This document shows, in pieces, positions 35,585-46,879 of a stretch of DNA of 64,000 nucleotides. The notes beneath the pieces were generated by a model. It saw nothing but the letters and a program-made list of their open reading frames with translations. It did no database searches and was not told the origin of the DNA. This DNA is from Curvularia sp. ZM96 (Eukaryota > Ascomycota > Dothideomycetes > Pleosporales > Pleosporaceae), in NCBI GenBank assembly GCA_022457065.1, contig JAJGBQ010000009.1:186001-250000 (forward strand). The letters run 5' to 3'. The number at the start of each line of letters is the position of its first letter. Positions within the stretch are counted from its first letter, which is position 1. Position numbers and translations under genes: made by a program.

Positions 35585-37138
35585 CTATCCACCTATCCTT
35601 GATGCAACCGCCAAAGTCTGCCTTGTGAACTCCCTCTTCACATCTTTCTTCTTCTCTATTAAAACTGTACGTTGCGTCTGCAACAGCTCAATCCGCTTGT
35701 CAATGGCGTCAATTTGATCTGTGAGGCCCCGGTCCGTAGTAAGTGCTTGAGAGAGTATCTCAGCGAGGTCTTCGAACTCTGCATCCTCGGCGGTACGTTT
35801 AGTGCCTCGCAATTTTGGAGCGTCAACGGCGTTCGAGAGGTTATTCAATTGCTCTACCTGAGCAGTTGATGGATGCGGAGGAACAGTTCTAGATGTAATA
35901 GGGGATGGTAAAGGGTTGGGCGTAACCTTGGCGAGTGTGAATTGGATATGACTTTCATCGATGGTTAGGTTTGCCTCTTCTGGTCTAGTCTCAGACTCCG
36001 TTTGCCGTTTATACCCAGCGAGGGGTGGTCTGACGGAAGCAGCCCCCATCCGCTTATCAATGTACTCAAGCGCGCTCACCAAGCGCTCAGGATAAGCCTT
36101 CGTTTCTCTGAGCACACAATCCTTTGCTATTCTGGCTGCAATGAAGTACCACTTGACCATAAGTGTGAGTCGGGCTTTCTCGTCTTGCCCAATGCTGTGA
36201 GCCCCTTCTGGATAGGTTTTGTTAAATGGGTGTAGGATATTCTGTTTAGCAACGTCTTCAGAGCTGATGGCTGTCTTCGAAGGTGCGCGCGTATCTTCGG
36301 TATAGAATTTGATCTCGTGGTATTTGCGTGACTTTCGCATATACGCATAGATGTCGTTGCCGTGTTCTTTATGATGGCCCATAAAGAGCTTTCTTGGCTG
36401 GGCATTGGGAAGGAAGTCCTGGTTCACGAACTGGACCTCGTCTGGACCCGGTAGGTTTTTCAGCAAGTAAAGCGCGCCATATAAATCCAAGTAACTGTGC
36501 AGCTTGCCCAAATCAGAATGCTCATCATCGCTCACACTGACTAACGGGCTTCTTACTGAGCTTTTTACTGGGGTAACGAGCTGCCTGGTTAATCTTGTTT
36601 CTATACCAAGATGGCCGCGGTGACTTGAACGTTGATCTTGCGCGTCCCTAGATTCTTCAGGTTCCGGCGTTTCAGATTCCTTTTCAGCACGTTTCCTTGC
36701 ATCGATTCTCTGCAGTGCTTTGTAGAGTCGCGGACAATACTCGATAAAATCAACTTCGGGTGCGATTATGCCCATGAAGTACCATTGAATGACGATACCG
36801 AAGTTGCTCTTTCCCAACTCAGAGGTGTCGGCGCTGTACCTGAACGGCGCATTGAGTGGCAATTTCACCACCTCGTCTAGCGTAAGAGGCTGTGCTGTGG
36901 ATGCATTGAGCCGACGGTTGGCTGGCTTGAAGCAATATTGCATCCTGCGTGGGCTGCCACCGAAGCTTTTCATGAAGGCAAGGATGTCGCGTCCGTCGTA
37001 GGTACCAATCACAAGCGCGGTCGACGGTGTTGCTGCAGGATGAGGTATCCATTTCATCGACTTGTGGGTCGGCAGTGCGGCGAGCAGATCGTCTGCGCCA
37101 TAATAGGCGATGCGCTTCTCAATGATGTTGAGCGCCAT
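35585..37138 (-). CDS. Orphan protein with an internally duplicated domain and C-terminal coiled coil
   Basis: A single-exon protein of 517 residues from ATG 37138. Residues about 1-145 and about 215-365 look like two copies of one domain. Each has a YYGADDLLAALP / LYGALYLLKNLP start, a GTYDGRDILAFMKS / GHHKEHGNDIYAYMRKS middle, a PF element, and an IQWYFMGII / VKWYFIAARIA helix followed by YCPRLYKALQRID / YPERLVSALEYIDKR. They are linked by a charged stretch rich in Glu, Ser and Arg. The last 90 residues are a heptad-like helix (DQIDAIDKRIELLQTQRTVL). I do not recognise the family. The pattern suggests a two-domain scaffold or nucleic-acid-associated protein; that is a guess. Confidence 0.75.
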   Translation of the reverse strand: MALNIIEKRIAYYGADDLLAALPTHKSMKWIPHPAATPSTALVIGTYDGRDILAFMKSFGGSPRRMQYCFKPANRRLNASTAQPLTLDEVVKLPLNAPFRYSADTSELGKSNFGIVIQWYFMGIIAPEVDFIEYCPRLYKALQRIDARKRAEKESETPEPEESRDAQDQRSSHRGHLGIETRLTRQLVTPVKSSVRSPLVSVSDDEHSDLGKLHSYLDLYGALYLLKNLPGPDEVQFVNQDFLPNAQPRKLFMGHHKEHGNDIYAYMRKSRKYHEIKFYTEDTRAPSKTAISSEDVAKQNILHPFNKTYPEGAHSIGQDEKARLTLMVKWYFIAARIAKDCVLRETKAYPERLVSALEYIDKRMGAASVRPPLAGYKRQTESETRPEEANLTIDESHIQFTLAKVTPNPLPSPITSRTVPPHPSTAQVEQLNNLSNAVDAPKLRGTKRTAEDAEFEDLAEILSQALTTDRGLTDQIDAIDKRIELLQTQRTVLIEKKKDVKREFTRQTLAVASRIGG

Positions 37139-38342
37139 GACTGTAGGTCGTGCACGAAACAATGCAGCTGAGAAAGCACTCGAAGTGTGGCCCTAAGTAG
37201 CCAAGAGCAACGGAGAAAATCGATGCGTTGCTAACAGTAGTGCTACCCCAATAGACGAAGTGCGAAAGTTGTAGTTATAGTATGATGATAATGAAGAGTG
37301 ATGTTGTCAACGGTCTTCGCGCACGAGCCGAACTTCCAAAAGTCTGGGCGACTGAAAGCTCGAACCAGACACGCGACATGACACGCTACGCGACATGCGA
37401 CGCGATACGCCACACGATATAAGTGGCTCGAAATCAAACAACAGTGGGCCTTGTGGGAGCACGAAGCAACGTAAACCAGAGAAGCTTATCTGATTTAGCC
37501 ATAACGGTCAGGCATCTCTCTACCACTAGACAGGCAACCCAAAAGATGAAGAATGAATTGTTGGAGTTCTTACTAGCCTTATTACGGTAATCTGACACTA
37601 TTCTCAACGCGCTTACTTCGGCATAGCTCCTCCATCGCCGCATCCGCCTACAACCCTCGTGTATCGTCGCCCACTCATTTCCGAGAACCAACCCTAGTTA
37701 GATCATCTTCACACCCACTTCTATCGTCTACCCCTGCTAGTTGTCGCAAAGAGGCTTGTGCGTGGACCATGCGGTCACTCTTCCCTGGATCTGCAAATTG
37801 CGCGACACAGCTGCTTGCAGGAGCCTGGTCTGCCCTTGTCCGTACTTCGGCGTATATGGAATGTGAGCGGAGCAAGCGCAGTTCGCTTTATGGATGCTGG
37901 GGACTTTGTCGCTTAGTTTCACGGATTCGTTTGAGAAGCGTAAGCTGCTCACTAGTCAGCCGAAAGATCTTGCAAACCGCTCACGGTCGTCATTAAGTCA
38001 TGCCACGGTCAGCCTCACCGGTAACGCTCGACATTCATAGCAGCCTTGCTTCACCGTGTATCTCATCATATGAGTGCTTACAGCAGTAGAAGGCGAGATT
38101 ATAAATTGGGGAGGGGACTTGAGTATGTAGAACGGGAATACCAGAGGAATTTTGATGAGGCGAGGCACTAGCCAAAGGGCGTCGCGCTCCGACACTGCTG
38201 ATTGGCTGAGAATTCCATTGAGGGTATGGTGGAATAAGTTATAACTAAATCTTAGGCGTAGCCCCTTACAGTCATATCTTAGACAAGTCGTGCGACCCGC
38301 CACTTTCCGATTTTCGCAAGCAAAACCTCGTCGCGGTCTAAT
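37139..38342. other. Intergenic region with a tandem Arg/Cys-type repeat
   Basis: No supported gene. At about 37370-37420 the motif GACACGCTACGCGACATGCG and near-copies repeat several times (ACGCGACATG, ACGCGATACG). Confidence 0.4.
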
Positions 38343-39493
38343 TTATGGAGGCGGGTTGCCCATTGCAGACGTAAGGAATTTGAGGAATCCTTCGAAGTCG
38401 TCTCGGCTAGTAGAATCTGCTTGGTTCTGGGCCACCCGTGCCTCAACTTCTACCGCCCGTTTCGCAATCTCAGCGGGGGTATACATTATAGCTAGGGACT
38501 TCTTGACGTGGTCGCTCAGGTCCTCTAAGAACTCGTGCTTCGTTGACTCAAAAGCTGCTTCTGGACCATGCAGTATGGTGTTGAATTTTCCGTTGTGCAG
38601 TGTTACCCACTCAAGGAGCCAGTGCTCAAGTGTTTTAACCAACACTTCTTTCTCAGCTTGCTGGGAGACCATGAATTTGACTGGATATTTTGTGGGCATA
38701 TAGAAAACTGTATGGCGAATATAACCAAGGTCATTCACCCTGTTGACTTTGCTTATTCTCTGCTGAAAGCTCTCCCAGGAGCACAAAGGCTCGTAGTAGC
38801 CGAATTGTGCTCCAGTTATGTCTATGGCCCAGACCTCTCCCTGTTTCAGTACAACTCTGTACACATTATGGCACATAGATTGCGGCGTGTTGATTTTTGG
38901 GCCGTGAGCGGGGCCAAAGCAGATTCGCAATCGGTGTTTGATCACGTTAACGTTGACTTCTTTTATCTCCGAGCAAATATCTGTGTACACAAAGTTAGTA
39001 TAGTTAACGTGGGATGTAGTTCAGATAGTGGAACCTGACCTCGTAGCAGCTCCGTGGTAAAACTGTAGAGAAACACCATGGTCTCCATGCATGTTGTGTA
39101 CACTAAAGCAGACTCGAGTATGGCCTGATCTTCGAACAAGTGAACAGGAAAGGGCTTCATCTGCAGAGCACACAATGGGTTTGGCAGAGGTCCGTTCAAA
39201 TAGACTGTCGTGCCTTCCACATGTACTGACGTGATTTCGAGTGTTGTCGCGTGCAATTTAATCTTGTAAATAATAACTTGAAGTAATGATGCCGCTCTAC
39301 TCAAAGATTTTCGGGCTTGGAGCTTCCGGCATTCTGTTCTGTGTCGAGGCCAGTCCGATTTTTGACACTCGAAGCTACAATAGAACGTGGACATTGAGGG
39401 GTTGTTGTCATAATCTGGTGCTCCTAAACATCCGATGCACCTTTTCGTAGTCGGGCTACGGCAACGAACGCAGTTATCAACTACCATGGCCAT
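38343..39493 (-). CDS. MYND zinc finger protein
   Basis: Two exons (39493-39040 and 38980-38343; donor GTCAGG, acceptor ACACAG with an ACTAAC branch point) give 363 residues. The N-terminal MYND finger is complete: CVRCRSPTTKRCIGC, FYCSFECQKSDWPRHRTEC. The rest is a helical fungal tail (IKEVNVNVIKHRLR, YRVVLKQGEVWAIDITGAQF, YYEPLCSWESF) found in many ascomycete MYND proteins. MYND domains bind proline-rich peptides of partners; partners here are unknown. The donor GTCAGG is non-consensus, but the frame and branch point support it. ATG 39487 is an alternative start. Confidence 0.8.
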
Positions 39494-39733
39494 CAAGGGA
39501 TCGAATACAGAGTTACGATTTGTAGTTCATTGGTGGATTCGCCTTTTTAGAGGTGTAAGTTAGCGCGTGGTGCAAAGGACGGCGGTAGGTTCGACGATGG
39601 TGCGAAAGGTGTCAACGTGTTGACGAACGATCAACTGGGTTTTACCGTGCCCCACCACCTCGCGGACGCAACCACCTCGCGGACGCGCGGCCTAGTAACC
39701 ACCACTACCTCAACACCTTATATCTCCACCACC

Positions 39734-41605
39734 ATGAGTAATATCGAGGCTGCGCTTGCAGCTATTGATGCCCTAGGACCTAGAGAATCTTTTACGTATA
39801 CTAATATAGCAAAAAGATTTGGTGTTCCTCGATCTACGCTTAGTCAAAGACATAGAGGTTGCTACACCTCACGCGCTGAAGGCTATCAAAAGCAGCAGCT
39901 CCTCCACCCACACCAGGAGAAGGCCTTAATAGCCTATATTAATCGACTCACAGAGAGAGGCCTACCACCTACTCAGTCAATAATACGTAATTTTGCGTCG
40001 CAGATCGCCAAGAGAGAGGTTGGATTACACTAGGCTAGTCGCTTTGTTCAGCGCTATCCTAATCAGCTTATCTCAAAGTGGGCAGTAGGCATGGATAACT
40101 GTCGCCACAAAGCTAATTCTAGGAGTAAGTATAGCCTCTACTTTAGCCTCCTACGCGATAAAATCGATCAATCTTACGTCGAGGCGCGTCAGATCTACAA
40201 TATGGACGAGAAGGGCTTCATGCTTGGTGTAGTGAATCGCTCAAGGAGGATCTTTAGTAGAGCCTCGTACGAGGATGGAAGAAGGAGGAGTACTATACAG
40301 GATGGCTCCCGCGAGTGGATAACGCTGCTGGCCTGTATCTGCGCTGATGGATCTTACCTCGAGCCTGCCTTGATCTATCAGTCAGCCTCAGGGTCTATAC
40401 AGGACACCTGGCTGCAGGCCCTTGATCCAGATACACATCAGATCCGAGTGTCCCCATCACCTTCTGGCTGGACGAACAACGAGATAGGCCTCGCGTGGCT
40501 GCAGCAGGTGTTTGATCGCGGTACAAGGGCGAAGGCACGCTCCTCCTATCGATTACTTATCCTTGACGGCCATGGATCTCACCTTACAATGGATTTTATT
40601 GATTATTGTGATCAGAACAAGATCCTCCTTGCAGTCTATCCTCCTCACTCAACCCACACGCTGCAGCCTCTCGACGTCAGCATGTTCAAGCCTCTGTCAA
40701 CAGCGTACTCGAACGAGGTTTCTGCCTTCATGGACAGGAGTCAAGGCCTCGCCTCAATGAGTAAGAGGGACTTCTTCCCTCTCTTCTATCGAGCCTGGCA
40801 GGCCTCCTTCAAAGAAATAACGATTCTGAACGCCTTCAAGGCTACAGGAATCTCGCCTCTTAACCTAGAAGTAATCCTTCAGCGCTTCTCTGTTTCTGAT
40901 CCTACGAGCGATAGCGACTCCTCAGCCCTCAGTGCCTCTGATTGGAGGAGGATAGAGCGTCTGCTGCGTCAGGTAGTCGCTGATCAAGGCGATGGGCAGG
41001 TCAAAAGGCTAAGCCAGGTCCTTCACTCAAGTTCAGTTCAAAACAGTCTCCTCAAGGATGAAGTAAGGAAGCTAAGGGAGGCTCTAATCAATGAGAGGAC
41101 ACGCAGGAAACGAGGTAAGCCTCTACCCCTGCAGGAGGCTGAGGAGTATCACGGTGGAGCTGTATTCTGGTCTCCAAGGAAGGTGAAGGAGGCACGTGAT
41201 CGCCAGCAGGAACAGGAGCTTTAGGAGGGGCAGCACCGGCTTCAAAAAGCTGAGAGAGCTCATCTACGTGAGGAGAGAAAGCAGATCAAGCTTCAGGCTA
41301 CTCAGGAGAGGCGTGCAGCAAGGGCAGCAGCGCGTATCCTACGTGGGCAGGAGAGGGCTAGGAAGGCTGAGGAACAGGCGTCAAGGGCAGCAGCTCGTAG
41401 GACTCAACAACGCCTTTACTCAGCTCTCAAAACTGCCAAAAAGGGTAAGAAGAAGAGCCTCAAGGCTTCTATCCAGGCAGCTCCACATAGAAGAGCTGCT
41501 GCGTGGGCTCAGGGTAGTGAGGAGGCCGCAGGGGCTGCAGCAGCTCCTCCAGCTCTAACGTCGCGAGGTGGCCGCGCGATCAAGACTCCAACACGATTTC
41601 TATAG
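39734..41605 (+). pseudogene. Fot1/pogo-type transposase with two in-frame stops
   Basis: One frame runs from ATG 39734 to TAG 41605 (about 624 codons). It begins with a helix-turn-helix (FTYTNIAKRFGVPRSTLSQRH) and a CENP-B-like second domain (ALIAYINRLTERGLPPT). The DDE domain follows: IYNMDEKGFMLG, LLILDGHGSH and YPPHSTHTLQPLDVSMF. The tail is Arg/Ala-rich, ending in RGGRAIKTPTRF, which is typical of Fot1 elements. TAGs interrupt at 40031-40033 (after REVGLH, where relatives have Trp) and at 41222-41224 (in a Gln-rich stretch). Both fit a single G:C to A:T change at CpA sites. No terminal inverted repeats could be assigned with confidence. Confidence 0.85.
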
Positions 41606-41907
41606 CTATATATATCAATCAAGGCGTATAAAACTCAACACCAAAGTGTATCGCGATATCAGCTATCGTACATGGCTCAACAGGCTCATGTTGAGCTGCT
41701 ATTTTGGTGAGGAAAACGGGCATTGCCCCGGGCCAAGCATTGCCCCAGGCGCTAGGTACGGTAAGAAGCGGGGTTAAGCCAAGCCCCTCTGTGAAGCTGA
41801 CCGACAAACATCCATGCGAACTCGTAAGCAAACTTTCCTCTATTTCCAAGCACAAGCTCACCACCCACTCTGTTTCTCTATTGTCTACCCCTAGTAACTA
41901 CAAAAAT

Positions 41908-42435
41908 ATGGTTTACACTATGGTGATCAAGGTGGATGGCGGCTGTAGAGGGAACGGCCAGCAGGGAGCCATCGGCGCCGCAGCAGCTGTGATTCTAGGA
42001 AGAAATGGGATGGCCCTCAAGACGTGGACACGTGAACTACCCAGCTCTCCCAGGGCCACGAATCAGCGGGCCGAAATTAGCGCCATCATTCTGGCGCTGG
42101 AATTAGCGCTTGAGAAGTACGACAGTCTGAGCAATAACGTCGGCATGGACGTGACAATCATGTCAGATTCCAGATACGCGGTCGAATGCATGAACACGTG
42201 GATCTACAAGTGGGCCCAGAATGGATGGATCAATGCTAAAGGAAACGGGGTCGCAAACCAGGATCTCATCAAAAAGGCCTCGGATATGGACGATGATCTG
42301 AAAGAGCGCGGATGGGTGACTTACAAGTGGATTCCTAGGTCAGAAAATGAGGCTGCGGACGAAGCATGTAATGACCAAATGGACAATATGTGCCTCAAAG
42401 ATGAGTCAGAGTATTCTTGGGATTCGGAATGGTGA
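41908..42435 (+). CDS. Stand-alone RNase H-like protein
   Basis: A 175-residue protein forming a complete RNase H type 1 domain. The catalytic carboxylates are visible: D in IKVDGGCRGN, E in NQRAEISAI, D in TIMSDSRYAVECM, and the last acidic residue in ENEAADEACND. It would cleave the RNA strand of RNA-DNA hybrids. It starts 303 bp after the transposase relic and is not part of a visible reverse transcriptase, so it is either a host RNase H family member or a captured domain. The C-terminal tail is acidic. Confidence 0.8.
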   Translation: MVYTMVIKVDGGCRGNGQQGAIGAAAAVILGRNGMALKTWTRELPSSPRATNQRAEISAIILALELALEKYDSLSNNVGMDVTIMSDSRYAVECMNTWIYKWAQNGWINAKGNGVANQDLIKKASDMDDDLKERGWVTYKWIPRSENEAADEACNDQMDNMCLKDESEYSWDSEW

Positions 42436-43271
42436 TTGCAGGGCGGAAAGAGACACTCTATGGGGTAGCTTGCCCGTACCTTACATTTTTTATCGGAGTA
42501 AGCCTCGCAGAGACACGGCTTCCGACAATTCATCCGACGGACATGACTAGACCATCACTCAGATTTGGAAGGATTACCTGCAGCATAGTTGGAATTTGGA
42601 TCGGGAACTGTGCTCATGGGATTGGCACGAGTGGTCCAGGCTGTTTTCATCACCTTCAAGATGGTAAAGAGCTTAGAAAATAATGTCGAATTAGACCGAT
42701 AATCACCCGATACGCACGTGACCACGATGTAACACTAGATACTGGCAGTTATCGTACACTAAAATCTGAATAGTTGGAATTTTCCTGCCTACAATGTTTT
42801 CTGGAGAGCAGGGGGGATGTTAGGTTAGGATCAAGGGCATCCTCTCGGGTAGGTCTCATTTGTTGCCTCATATAGGTTAGACCTTTTTCGTCACCTCATA
42901 TCGGAAAGGTAGGCTCGGAAGCATCTAGAGCTTCGTGCGCGCTTGACTGGCCTCCACTGGAGGTGGTTGCGGCGTCATGTCGTGAATGGTGGCTGAAGCA
43001 GCTAGTGGAGATTAGCGGTGTCTGGTGAGGCGCTTGGCTGTATTGTGAACACTTGTATCGCCAGCTCTACCCAAACAAGACAAGCACAAATATTGATCTC
43101 ATCAAAGATCAAGTTATCGCAGCATTTACGCGATATGCAGCGGCCCTGCATTTCCATGCTTACATGGCTGCGGCGTGGTTAACGGATTGCGTAGTTAGCT
43201 CGTCCCGCATCTTACAAACTAAGTACTAGCCATGAGCGTGAGCAGTTTACCTGTGGCTGTAACAGGGGCTT
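42436..43271. other. Intergenic spacer
   Basis: No supported gene; there is an A/T-rich stretch near 42780. Repeat E begins at about 43272. Confidence 0.4.
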
Positions 43272-43437
43272 ACGCTAGAACTAAAACGCGGAAATCAAGG
43301 GGGCGATTCGCGCTAGGCTATAATAGGCGAGAATCTAGGTCTGATCCGCGTTGCATACGCGTGTTTTTGAATCAGGGTCCGTAATTACCTATTCTAGATG
43401 TATCGGGGGCCGAGTCACGTAGCATCATATACTAGGT
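43272..43437 (-). repeat. Repeat E, about 165 bp
   Basis: This segment is alignable with 54781-54950. Shared landmarks in order are CTAAAACG, GAAAT-AAGGG, GATCCGCGTTG, TGATTCAGGG-like and CGTAATTAC, ending in CACGTAGCATCATATACTAG. It lies directly downstream of the orphan gene at 43618-44166. The core end also occurs at 35380-35399 and 53891-53910. Confidence 0.65.
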
Positions 43438-43617
43438 AGTTAATAACTTACAATACCTTTTCTTACCCTAAACTGTCCTACCACGGCCTATTCTACATTG
43501 AAATATCTAACTAGTTAGTTAAAGTGAGTTGTTATATTCGAAGGTCAATCTGAATTTTTACTGATTAATTCGGTTGATTACAAAACTAATATAACTAACA
43601 CACATGCGACGCCTACT

Positions 43618-44166
43618 TTACTGGATGTCGCAGCGTAGGCAATGGCTTTCATCTTTATCACAACTTTCACAATAGCTGTGCTCCCTACAATCCAGAACAC
43701 TAACACTCTCCCAGTTCAGGTAGATTTTCCCACACTTCAAGCATCGGTTCATATCCACGGGATAATGGCCCGGAAGTCCTTTAGCCACGCCGTGTGTCCA
43801 CACGCGCGTGTCTGTGAGTCCACATGGCCACCTATTATCTTCTTTAAGTTGCCATTCATTTAGTTTTTTTAGTTCTTTACACTTTTTTTCCTTGCACCAC
43901 GTCCTCATCACGTCCAATCGTCGTTTGTTGCGCATGTATTTGAGGGCCTCTGCTTTCTTATCATAATGCAGTTTGTCTAACATATCCGATACGGTCTTAA
44001 CACGACCCATTTGTAAAAGCTTGCGTTGAGAGTCAAGGTCATCCGTAATATAATACACCACAAGCAGATCTCCTGGTCTAATATCACGAATGCTCGCTCT
44101 CAAATCAGAGTCACTGTATCGCTTGATTTCAGCCCGAAAATTGGCGATAGATGTCGCTAAATCCAT
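43618..44166 (-). CDS. Orphan protein with C-terminal zinc finger-like cysteines
   Basis: A 182-residue protein starting at ATG 44166. The N-terminal half is charged and helical (IANFRAEIKRYSDSDLRASI, LLVVYYITDDLDSQRK, LQMGRVKTVSDMLDKLHYD). The C-terminal 45 residues have CLKCGK, CREHSYCESCD and HCLRCD, a Cys/His set that could bind two zinc ions like a small RING or B-box fold. I do not recognise a family. It sits next to repeat E, as does the orphan at 53934-54665, which hints at a mobile cargo unit. Base composition is more A/T-rich than its flanks. Confidence 0.6.
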   Translation of the reverse strand: MDLATSIANFRAEIKRYSDSDLRASIRDIRPGDLLVVYYITDDLDSQRKLLQMGRVKTVSDMLDKLHYDKKAEALKYMRNKRRLDVMRTWCKEKKCKELKKLNEWQLKEDNRWPCGLTDTRVWTHGVAKGLPGHYPVDMNRCLKCGKIYLNWESVSVLDCREHSYCESCDKDESHCLRCDIQ

Positions 44167-45162
44167 AATAATTATGAAATACGCTTCGCTAAAAGAGGCA
44201 CGTCTGTATTAGGCTCCTTGCGTCTTCACCAACTCGAAACCGGGTGATATATAAGAGATGAACTTTACAGCTTAAATATATGGAAGAGGTGCAAGGGGCC
44301 ACGCTATAGATATACAGTAATATTTCCATGCTTGCTATGTTATTACATACGAAAATGCTTATGTCTGTACGAACGCTCAACGGCTAGTATGCAAGCGGGA
44401 AAATACAATAATTACAGTACCAATATGCACTCTCACACATGGCGCCAAAGGAGCTATGGCATCTTGGGAGTGCATTATACTCCTGCCCATGTACCAAATG
44501 GATACCACTGAGGCGAACGCAAACCATAAATTGTCTTTGCGACCGGTTTGTTTTTCAAATTACTTTGGAAATTCGGGAGCTTCATTGCGCTGCTTGATTA
44601 CGCAGCACTTACACTTATACCGTAAGCATATTTTTCAAGCCAACTGTGTCATAGGACCTGATCAAAGCACGGATATCCCGAAAAAGAGAGAAACTAGTTA
44701 CAAGCAACGATAAGTTTTACTACGAGTTGATGGAACTGTAGTGATGCGTGCTGATAGCCCACGTACAGTAGTTAAAGCAGACCACAGAATAGCTATAGGC
44801 AGCTAGTTATGTAACTATATAATGGTGACGTTTTTTGTTCCCTAATGTGTATGTATGCAGAGTACATGTCGAGGACTTTAATGGATGACTCGCTGACCAT
44901 CACCCACTGATACCTGATAAGGCTTGGTGTCAACGCTGATCTGTCAGCACATGCGCACGCTCAGGAATAATCGACAAGCCACCGTTCCTGCCATTCCCGG
45001 ATCGTCTGCCTTGGCAAGATAACAATCACGCGATCGTAACCCCACGGCAGTGATTACCTTTCCAGTATGATTCCAAGTGCTTACCTCAACTCGTGGTCAC
45101 CAGCACGTGAGGAGATCTTTCTGCTTGTGACTTGTAACAATCTCAGCTTCGGCCCCAAAGCA

Positions 45163-46164
45163 TACACTCTCATGCAGTTGCAGCTTCCAGTTTCTGTGAG
45201 CAGGCCATCTCTGATCCCACGCTAAGCCTCTGTCGCTTAGTGATGATTTTGCCCAAATAGTACTAGTTTCTATCAGCGATGCGTCTTTTTCCAGGGCATG
45301 CTACTATCGGTGCCACTATACACTTACAGATCACCAGACAGCCTCTTACACTGTCGCCCCACGTGTTGAAGGACTGGTCTCCCTTCGACACACCTGACAA
45401 GGTCTGAGGAGGTTCGCATGAGAGCTCTCATGCTTAGTAGGCTTGACAACACGCACGAGCGGAGCATCGCTCTTGTGAAGCTGCGTTATGACGAAATGCT
45501 GCTGTCGCTGTGCCTGGTGGCAGGTCACACCACAAGATACGGCCACAAAAGAACCTAGTGGACAACATCATAGCACTTGAAAACCATCGGAGATTGGGGA
45601 ACATATGTCGAGCCCTAGGGGTATTAGGGCAAGCTAGCACACACGATAGCAGAACGCTAAGGGGGAGACTGAAAGTATTACAGACACAAAGCATGAGGCA
45701 TCCTTGCCTCTACGAGCTTTGAACAACGCTGCACATACGAGGCTTTGAGTACGGCATACACATGGAAATACAGTTTGCAGCACACATAGGCAAAAGACGT
45801 CACTTCTAGAGACGAAATGTACATAGTCGTAGATAGAAGCCAGACAACGGCAGGCCTCTGGGGACATATGGCTCTTTCGAAAGTGAAGTGGGGCGTTGTG
45901 GACTCATGTCCGCATCGTGCCGGCTGTCTGCAATGCTAGTCATCCGGGTATAGCTGTGGAGATCACGGCTGAAACTGAGTAGGATATAATCAATCAATCA
46001 ATCAATCAATCAGTCTTTTTCCGGGCTCTGAGCCCAATCAACGCACGATATTGATATAGTCTAACTCCCTTTGCAAAAGCGTACATCAGGCGTGTCCGTG
46101 TCCTGCGTGGGATGATAATTCGGCTATGTGCGCAAAGCGGAAGCTGCAAGTGCATGAGAGTGTA
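45163..46164. repeat. MITE family B, split by a retroposon
   Basis: The left end (TACACTCTCATGCAGTTGC at 45163) and right end (GCATGAGAGTGTA up to 46164) are inverted repeats of each other. Both halves align with the undivided 271-bp copy at 63150-63420. The halves are separated by a 720-bp insertion flanked by a 10-bp target duplication. Confidence 0.8.
45293..46012 (+). mobile_element. Non-LTR retroposon insertion (LINE/SINE-like)
   Basis: The unit is bounded by GTCTTTTTCC at 45283-45292 and at 46013-46022, a 10-bp target-site duplication. It ends with an (AATC)n tail just before the second copy, the hallmark of target-primed reverse transcription. No conserved reverse transcriptase frame was found, so it is a 5'-truncated LINE end or a SINE. 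Confidence 0.75.
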
Positions 46165-46477
46165 CGGCAAATCTATCGACAAGACTAAGAGGAGAACGCG
46201 AGACATAAGAGAGGGCAGTATGAAGGGGAGGGGCTTTTAGCGAGGGCAACAGTTGCCCTTCTTCAAAACTCCCTCTTTGGCTGCCTATACCAAGATAGTA
46301 GTACTTCAACCTAAGAAATAGGTTGAGATAAGAGAGATATAAGGGGGGTGCATTAAAAACTTTACCAAGTACCCCTAACCAGCGCTCCCACATCGTCGTC
46401 TAGTGCCTGTCAAACATGGTGGTTTTCTGTCTTGTTATAGTTAGCAATTTGCTAAGAACCGCTCGCGGCTGGCGTAA

Positions 46478-46600
46478 ACCTAACTTAGGGTTGAGTTAGG
46501 GCAAAGCGTAGCCCTAGGCCCAACTCGCAGCGCAACCCTAAGTTAGCACAGACCATACCCACGAACACCAACTCTCTACCCTATTGTATCTCATAGCTCA
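46478..46600. repeat. Dispersed palindromic repeat F
   Basis: CTAACTTAGGGTT and its complement AACCCTAAGTTAG form a hairpin here. A related sequence at 57515-57600 ends with the same ACGAACACCAAC-CTC stretch. It is noncoding. Confidence 0.5.
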
Positions 46601-46629
46601 TGCTATATAGATCGTGTGATTATAAAATG

Positions 46630-46810
46630 TAGTGCATTGAATGCGCATGGCTTCTCTACATCTACAGTGGAAGTTGCATCTGCTTTGAATATTGTTCTAA
46701 TAGTATTTCCTACTGCGAACTGATGAGTGCATAGGTAGGGGCAAAACACGCTATCAGACCGAAATTCCCAAAGGAACCGTAATTCCGCTGGCATATTGTG
46801 TAGGCGCTTG
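46630..46810 (-). repeat. Repeat family C, coding-like, copy 1
   Basis: On the minus strand the reading frame gives MPAELRFLWEFRSDS, then THQFAVGNTIRTIFKADATS. The same peptide pattern is open at 55645-55805 and 60160-60340. Conservation at the peptide level in three diverged copies suggests descent from a coding element. Confidence 0.6.
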
Positions 46811-46879
46811 TCTAGAAAAGCTTGGACTCCGTAAATATCACGCATTAATTGGTCGGATCGACCCATGACATCGCTGACA

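Noticed and set aside
43272..43437. Repeat E as a Helitron 3' end (CTAG terminus)
   Set aside because: No convincing hairpin just upstream and the following base is not T; no Rep/helicase seen.
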